From: Pogostemon cablin
Lineage: Eukaryota > Streptophyta > Magnoliopsida > Lamiales > Lamiaceae
Assembly (NCBI GenBank): GCA_023678885.1
Contig: CM043002.1
Location: 2,808,022 to 2,872,021, forward strand
Reading direction: 5' to 3'
DNA: 64,000 nucleotides
Shown here: one piece after another, positions 58,640 to 64,000 of the stretch
Layout: each line of letters starts with the position of its first letter
Position numbering within the stretch: position 1 is the first letter of the stretch
Made by a program: the position numbers and the translations under genes
Notes under the pieces: generated by a model
Seen by the model: the letters and a program-made list of their open reading frames with translations, nothing else
The model's database searches: none
Told to the model about the DNA's origin: nothing

Positions 58640-59513
58640 ACAAGGAGGTCAGCTCATCAAGGTTTGTAAAAAAGGAATTTTCCGGTAAGTGAATGGTGTT
58701 CGGGGGGAAGCGTCGTGGAGTTTTGCTATACTCGTTAAAGAATAGTGTTGAGTTCAGCTGCTCTCTTCAAAAGCAGTGAGAAGATTAGTTCTTCGGTAAA
58801 TGAATTGGCTTCAAGAGACGAAACATTCATTAGGAAATTAGTTTGAACTTGTTGTAGCTCGGCTATACATCAGGTGGAGCGATTGTAATAGGTTGCTACT
58901 CAAGGTGGAGTACTGTAATGGAGGGAGAGGTTTGCTATGATTTGATTAAGGTTTAAGGTGGAGATTTGTGAAGAATAAACCTTATTAAATCATAGGTAAG
59001 TTTGCAGAAGTCTTAGATTACATATGGACATGATGTATAGAAGAATCAGATGCATCAGCAAGTTTAATATTCAAGAAGAAGGCAAATCAATCCAGCTAGG
59101 CATAAGGTGGACATGTCAGTTTGTGGTCGGTTGTATGGTGGATAGATAGATCAGTTTACAGAAGTTATCTACATGGATTGGTAGCTTGACACATAAGCTT
59201 CAAGATAGGGTTAGTTACATTCAGTTAGCTGGTTGTTTACAAGATGGTTGGATGCCACAAATATCAACCAACTGGATGGTCCTATAACTTCTATGGCATG
59301 TTGTAGATTAGTATATAAGTCTGATGCATGTCTTTATTCAAGTGTAATCACCTAACCTATCAATGTAGCAATAAGATATCTCTCCCGTGAACGTAGGAAT
59401 TTCATCTCCAAACCACGTAAATCGTATCTAGTCTCGTTTTTCTTTTCTTCTATTCTGTAATGTGAGTTCGTGTGTAGTCTTTCTTGTGTGAGTTTTCTGC
59501 CAATTTCACGACA
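58640..59513 (+). mobile_element. 3' end of a copia element (internal stub plus LTR)
   Basis: The LTR starts at 58967 (TGTGAAGAATAAACC) right after TAAGGTGGAGATT and ends CACGACA at 59513, 547 bp. It shares its start with the intact copia LTR (TGTGAGGAATAGACC) and, at about 59311-59380, the block TAAGTCTGATGCATG...CAATAAGATA with the solo LTR at 41399-41947 (reverse sense). The ~330 bp before it is the untranslated stub. The rest of the element is gone, apparently replaced by the minus-strand copia. Confidence 0.75.
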
Positions 59514-59550
59514 CTCATAAAATAGGAGGAAAACAAGGGGTCAAACTAGA

Positions 59551-59690
59551 GTTGTTATTCGACATAATCGAGCTCGGCTCGAGTAGTTATCGAGCCGAGA
59601 CTCGTTGAGGAAACGAGCATAAGAACGAGCTCGAGTAATTTTCGAGCTGAGCCTAGCTCTGGAGTATCTCATTTATTTTAACAACTTTAG
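59551..59690. mobile_element. Possible short hAT-like MITE
   Basis: AGAGTTGTTATTCGACATAATCG at the left and TTTTAACAACTTTAG at the right are imperfect inverted ends. The middle repeats CGAGCTCG/CGAGCCGAG. Flanks GTCAAACT and GTAAAACT could be an 8-bp duplication with one mismatch. Confidence 0.45.
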
Positions 59691-59905
59691 GTAAAACTGG
59701 TACTTTCTCACTTGGAATTGGTCTAGGAGAAAAATCTTTAGTATTGTCTCTGTAATCAGAACCATTTAAATACGTTTGGCATAGTTTCACCCTCTGAGTC
59801 GACGCACACCGCATTCTTCAGCCTAAATCCCTTACGATTATTTAAGGCTTAAGGAGGAGTGGGAACAATTCGGGATTCATGTAAGCTCAATACGTTTGAA
59901 GTAAT
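59691..59905 (-). pseudogene. Possible unidentified gene fragment
   Basis: On the minus strand one stretch reads KNAVCVDSEGETMPN and the next, in another frame after a TTACAG acceptor-like site, reads YRDNTKDFSPRPIPSEKV. The amino-acid composition looks protein-like, but I do not recognise the family and there is no start or stop to frame it. Confidence 0.25.
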
Positions 59906-60237
59906 AAGCCACTAACGCCTCACATATGTTTATTTCTCTTAATTGATAACGAAAAATGGAAAAAAAAAATCTTATGGGGCTAGTATATATATATATTTTG
60001 TATAAAAAATAACCTTTTTAAAATGTTCCCATTTTTGCGTGACCAAAAATGAATACACCCTATTTTCAATGAAGATGACCCTATTTGAAAATAAAGTGTA
60101 TTGGAATTTTCCTTGAATTGATCGTGTCTCCACTTTTGAAAATATGTCAAATTTTATAGGTTAAAGAAAAAAATGTGAAATTTTATGTGAAGGTAAGAGT
60201 AAATCAAGTCAGAAATCATAAAGATAAAAGAGCAAAC

Positions 60238-60365
60238 AGATGATTGAGTAATTGGGCAAAATTAGGAAAATTTACAATAGAGACGGAATGACGGAATTAA
60301 GGGAGGTGGACCAAGTGAATTGGAGTGAAGAGATGGAGGGATTCCGGGTTTAGAAGTAGCTTATC
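60238..60365. repeat. Apparent duplicate of the IDM-like gene leader
   Basis: AGATGATTGAGTAATTGGG, GAATTAAGGGAGGTGG and TTTAGAAGTAG occur in the same order and spacing as in 46250-46415 (AGATGATTGAGTAATTGGG, GAATTAAAGGAGGTGG, TTTGGAAGTAG). It has the same orientation and is diverged, with a short indel pattern. Confidence 0.6.
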
Positions 60366-61058
60366 GATTCTCGAGTTCAATTAACTACTCCACGTGGCGT
60401 TCAAGATACATCAGATGTGTGGGTATAGAAATAACAATCTCCCACCTTGGGTCCTCGATTGAATGCCACAACAGAATATGCTCGCCTTACTTCCGCTAAC
60501 ATCGTGAACGGGGCTGTTTGCTTTAAGATTCTCATTTATTTTTACCTCAAAATTTTCCACATAGACCAATTTCATAAACATATAAACCCTACTAGCTTGC
60601 AATCTCATTAATTTATAAATTCTACTAGCTCTTCATCATCGTAATTTAATGGAACAAGTAAAGATTATAAAAAAGAAGAATAATCATAATATGTTTTATA
60701 AATACTAATGCCAAATACGTAGCTATAAATAATTTTTTAAAAATATGATGTGTCGCGACGTGCATGGTACAAGAGAAAATGGTACTCTCTCCATTCAAGA
60801 TTGAGTTAACCTCAGTTTAAGAAAAAGTTATTATAAGAGTATTTTAATATTTTTAAATAATAAATAAAATATAAAGTAACGTTACGTGTGTTAGATATTA
60901 GTAACAAATTTAAAACTAAAGTAATTTTTTAGATTATTAGATAAAGGTATATTATTTACATTTTTAGGATGTCTAGATTATTTTAGAATTAGTGTACTAG
61001 ATAGTAGTAACAAATTTAAAACTAAGGTAGTTTTTTTAGATTATTATTTAAAGGTATA

Positions 61059-61293
61059 CTCCCTCCGTCCCCTTGAAATATATTCGTTTACTTTTTGCTC
61101 GTGGATTAAGGAGTATAATAATTTAATGTATTTTGAAGTGAGATAAATAATATTTTAAAGTGTGGTAGGTAGTTGTATTAGTGTTGAGTGTGGGTTCATG
61201 TATGATCACATCAATCTAAAAAAGGAAATTGATACTTTGTAATGGAACATACCAAAATGACAAAATTGATATGTATTAAGGGGATAGAGAGAG
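61059..61293. mobile_element. Stowaway-like MITE
   Basis: CTCCCTCCGTCCCCTTGAAATATATTCG and the right end AAGGGGATAGAGAGAG are inverted repeats between TA dinucleotides. The internal TGCTCGTGGATTAAGGAGTATAATAATTTAATG matches the family. Confidence 0.83.
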
Positions 61294-61749
61294 TAAATTA
61301 TTTACATTTGTGGGGTGTGAAGATTATTTTAGAATGAACTAATTAGAAAAATGTGAACACTATCGTGAGACAGAAGGTAGATATTAAAAAAAATAAAAGA
61401 GAACACTTTTGTGAGATAGAGTAGATATTTTAGAAATGGGCAGAGAGTAGATATTTTAGAAGTGGGCAAAGGGTTATATGTCCTTATACTTTTGTCTTGT
61501 GAACTAAGACAAATAAATATATATTTTTTCAATTTTAGCAAATTTTGCTATTTTCGCAAGATTGGAAGAATTTTCCAATTTTCTTGAATTTTGCTGCTTT
61601 CGCAAATTTTATAGAGTTTTCTATTTTCACTGTTTTTTTTTTTTGTATATTTTACCCATGCCATAAGATCTGATCGTCAATATCCTACATTTTTTTTGTT
61701 TTTATTCATAAATAGAGAGATTCTCTTTTGGACTCTGTAGTTCATTCCG

Positions 61750-61977
61750 AACATTCTACGGACACGCTATAATAGTAAATTTCTTTTCCAACATTCTATG
61801 GACACGCTATAATAGTGGGAGAGCGGAACCAATAGTATATAAAAGCCTTCCAGGATCTCTGCATCTAATAGCTGTCGTATATAAAAGCCTTCCAGATCTG
61901 CTGCATCTAATACCTGCAGATTTGACTGATTATCTATTGGTTGCACAGATTTGACCGATTATGTATTAGTTGCACAG
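61750..61977. repeat. Cluster of three different direct duplications
   Basis: AACATTCTACGGACACGCTA... occurs at 61750-61776 and 61790-61816. GTATATAAAAGCCTTCCAG occurs at 61835-61853 and 61877-61895. CAGATTTGACYGATTATSTA...GTTGCACAG occurs at about 61917-61947 and 61946-61977. The pairs follow one another without overlap. Confidence 0.9.
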
Positions 61978-63312
61978 TAAAATTCATTGCCTAACATACC
62001 AACTCTTCAACCTCCTGTGAGATAATTGGGATCTGACCATTTTTCTATTAGTATATATATCTCCAAATATCCCACCACAAATTTTCAACAATTTTTTTTG
62101 CATATGGCAACCTATAATGTTTTTTTTAATATCAAAAGAAATAATTAATTGCAGTTTTAGCAATAATAAAATAGAAGCAATTAGAAGCAAAACTATGCAA
62201 TGAGAAATAAAAGTAATAAACTTGAGGGATTAGGTGTTTAAAGAGGATGATTACCTATGAAAAATACAAATTTAAACTAGCTGGTTAAAATAAATCATAA
62301 AATTAATTAGTGAACTAAGACATAAATAAATAGATATTTTTCAATTTTAACGAATATTATTTTTCAATTTGATGAGGATCTTTTATTTTTGCAATTTAAT
62401 ACACAAATTGTTTATTTATGATATTTATTTCATATATATTATTTTTTTTATTAAAACCTATTCCATAAAACATCCCACTAAAGTTTTCCCTCATTTTTTT
62501 TATAATGAATGAGATTGATTATTTTCCTATATAAAAGTCAATGAAGTTTTGTTGATTAAAATAGGATGGATTATTTAACTTCAACTCTTATAATTGTACC
62601 CAATAAATTCATATTCTTAGAAGTAGTACAATCACACTTAAAGTTTACATGGTATATTTCTGACTTTTTAATTATTCTTACATTTCTTTTTCTCAAACAG
62701 TTAAAAGTCATTAATTAATTAAAAAGAAAAAATTAAATAAAAATGAATTTGAGAAAGAATGAAAATTTGTGTAATTAATTTAATTTTTTTTTACAACTGT
62801 GCATTTGACAACACATATAAAAATTAGTAATTCCCTGAGCGTTGCATGATATATTTTTTTCGATTTTTTCAAAATTAGATCGAATTAATCGGTTCACCCG
62901 AATCGAAAATCAAAATTGATTCTCATATGTAAAGGTAGATTATTTTCATTTTTCAATTGAATAGTCTGAATGATCTAATCGATTGCACCTTATCCAAGGT
63001 GACTCCACAATTTTAAATTTTTTATTTATAGTTCAATTAAAACATCACTAATTTTTGTGTATATATTTAATTTAAAGTATATAAAAAGTAAAATAAAAAA
63101 TTGTTCTTGAAATAGATTACTCTATATTATCACTTTTCATCGATTTATCACTTTTTATTTATATTAAAAATTGTTCATGAAATAGTTTATTGTGGTACCA
63201 TTATTCCTTTTTCTAAAGATATTGCTAATTTCTTTAAAAATATTGTAACTTTTTATTTATACTAAAAATTATTCTTTAAAATAGTGTACTGCACATTATC
63301 ACTTTACATAAA

Positions 63313-63318
<6 letters not shown>
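61978..63318. other. AT-rich intergenic sequence
   Basis: No gene is seen. 63080-63310 repeats TTATCACTTTT..TTTATTTATACTAAAAATTGTTCATGAAATAG-like phrases shared with 19560-19745 and 47162-47385. Confidence 0.5.

Positions 63319-63373
<55 letters not shown>
63319..63373. repeat. (TA)n microsatellite
   Basis: About 25 TA units after a short CT run. Confidence 0.95.
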
Positions 63374-63376
<3 letters not shown>

Positions 63377-63430
63377 CATCAAATCAATTATTTTTTTTCC
63401 CGCCCAAATAATCTCATTTCGATATTTCTT

Positions 63431-63590
63431 CAATTTCTCATATTTTCTTCAATTTATCACATGTTCTCATTTATCATATATCTCCCCAATTTCTCATATT
63501 TTCTTCAATTTATCACATGTTATCATTTATCGCGTTATATTCTGATATCTCCCAAATTTCTCATCTTTTCTTCAATTTATTAAATATTAT
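63431..63590. repeat. ~56-66-bp tandem repeat
   Basis: CAATTTCTCATATTTTCTTC followed by AATTTATCACATGTTNTCATTTATC occurs at 63431 and 63487, with a degraded third unit at about 63553. Confidence 0.85.
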
Positions 63591-64000
63591 CACATATTTT
63601 CGCACCATTCTCATTTAACATATTTAATCTAATTATAATATAACCTCTCATTTGTCAAATAATATCAATTACATTTATTTTCATTATTGAACCTTAATTA
63701 AATATTGTCAACATACTCTAATATGATTATGGAATTATTTCATTAATATTCTGGTAGAGAGTTTAATTAAAAAAAATATTTGACTCTAAATTACTAATAT
63801 ATTTGGATAAATATTTTTCTCTTGATATTTTTTTTATCATTTCAATTGTTAGAATTCATTGGATGAACATGATTTTATGATGGTGGGAGTAAAATCTTTT
63901 AAACAAAATTATTCTTTTGTAGCTGCAATATATTAATTATTTATTATACCAAACTTTGGGTTAGTTAATCGTTTCTTTTGTCATGTAGATTATTCCAGAA

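Overview
The window is plant nuclear DNA, most likely from a eudicot: AT-rich, with short-exon genes carrying GT-AG introns, plant-specific protein families and many plant transposons. I cannot name the species. No organellar, bacterial or viral gene set is visible.

Three host genes stand out. (1) 24253-25842 (+), three exons: a heavy-metal-associated isoprenylated plant protein (HIPP) with an N-terminal HMA domain, an acidic tract, Gly/Lys-rich low-complexity sequence and a C-terminal CSIM prenylation box. (2) 29397-37610 (+), six exons, 167 aa: signal peptidase complex subunit 3 (SPCS3), whose third intron holds a whole young Ty1/copia element. (3) 45535-44056 (-), two exons, 400 aa: an alpha-crystallin/HSP20-like protein resembling the IDM2/IDM3 DNA-demethylation factors.

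Most of the rest is mobile DNA. 1281-11172 is an intact chromodomain-bearing Ty3 element (Tekay/Del-like) with 2366-bp LTRs and a GTTAA target duplication. Its gag and pol frames are joined exactly if a 140-nt GT-AG intron is removed. 12188-13118 is a Mutator-like element with long inverted repeats. 15420-19390 is a dead L1 LINE (-). 20645-21345 is a SINE/tandem-repeat cluster. 27025-28149 is a hAT-type MITE. 31409-36847 is the intact copia element. 39115-43667 is a three-level nest: a Mutator-like element holding a hAT transposon, which holds a copia solo LTR, each with its own target duplication. 50520-52631 is a Tat-like Ty3 3' end, fused to a decayed minus-strand copia (52632-58624) that carries a 1.7-kb hAT-like element. 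58640-59513 is another copia 3' end. Stowaway-like MITEs ending CTCCCTCCGT are scattered throughout, along with a small MITE family that makes 9-bp duplications and has unequal ends.

The points most worth following up are the predicted gag|pol intron, the near-identical copia insertion inside SPCS3, the fully resolvable triple nest, the 9-bp-duplication MITE family, and an apparent duplicate of the IDM-like gene's leader 14 kb away at 60238-60365. Coordinates, splice sites and repeat identities were read by eye; no alignment or database search was run.
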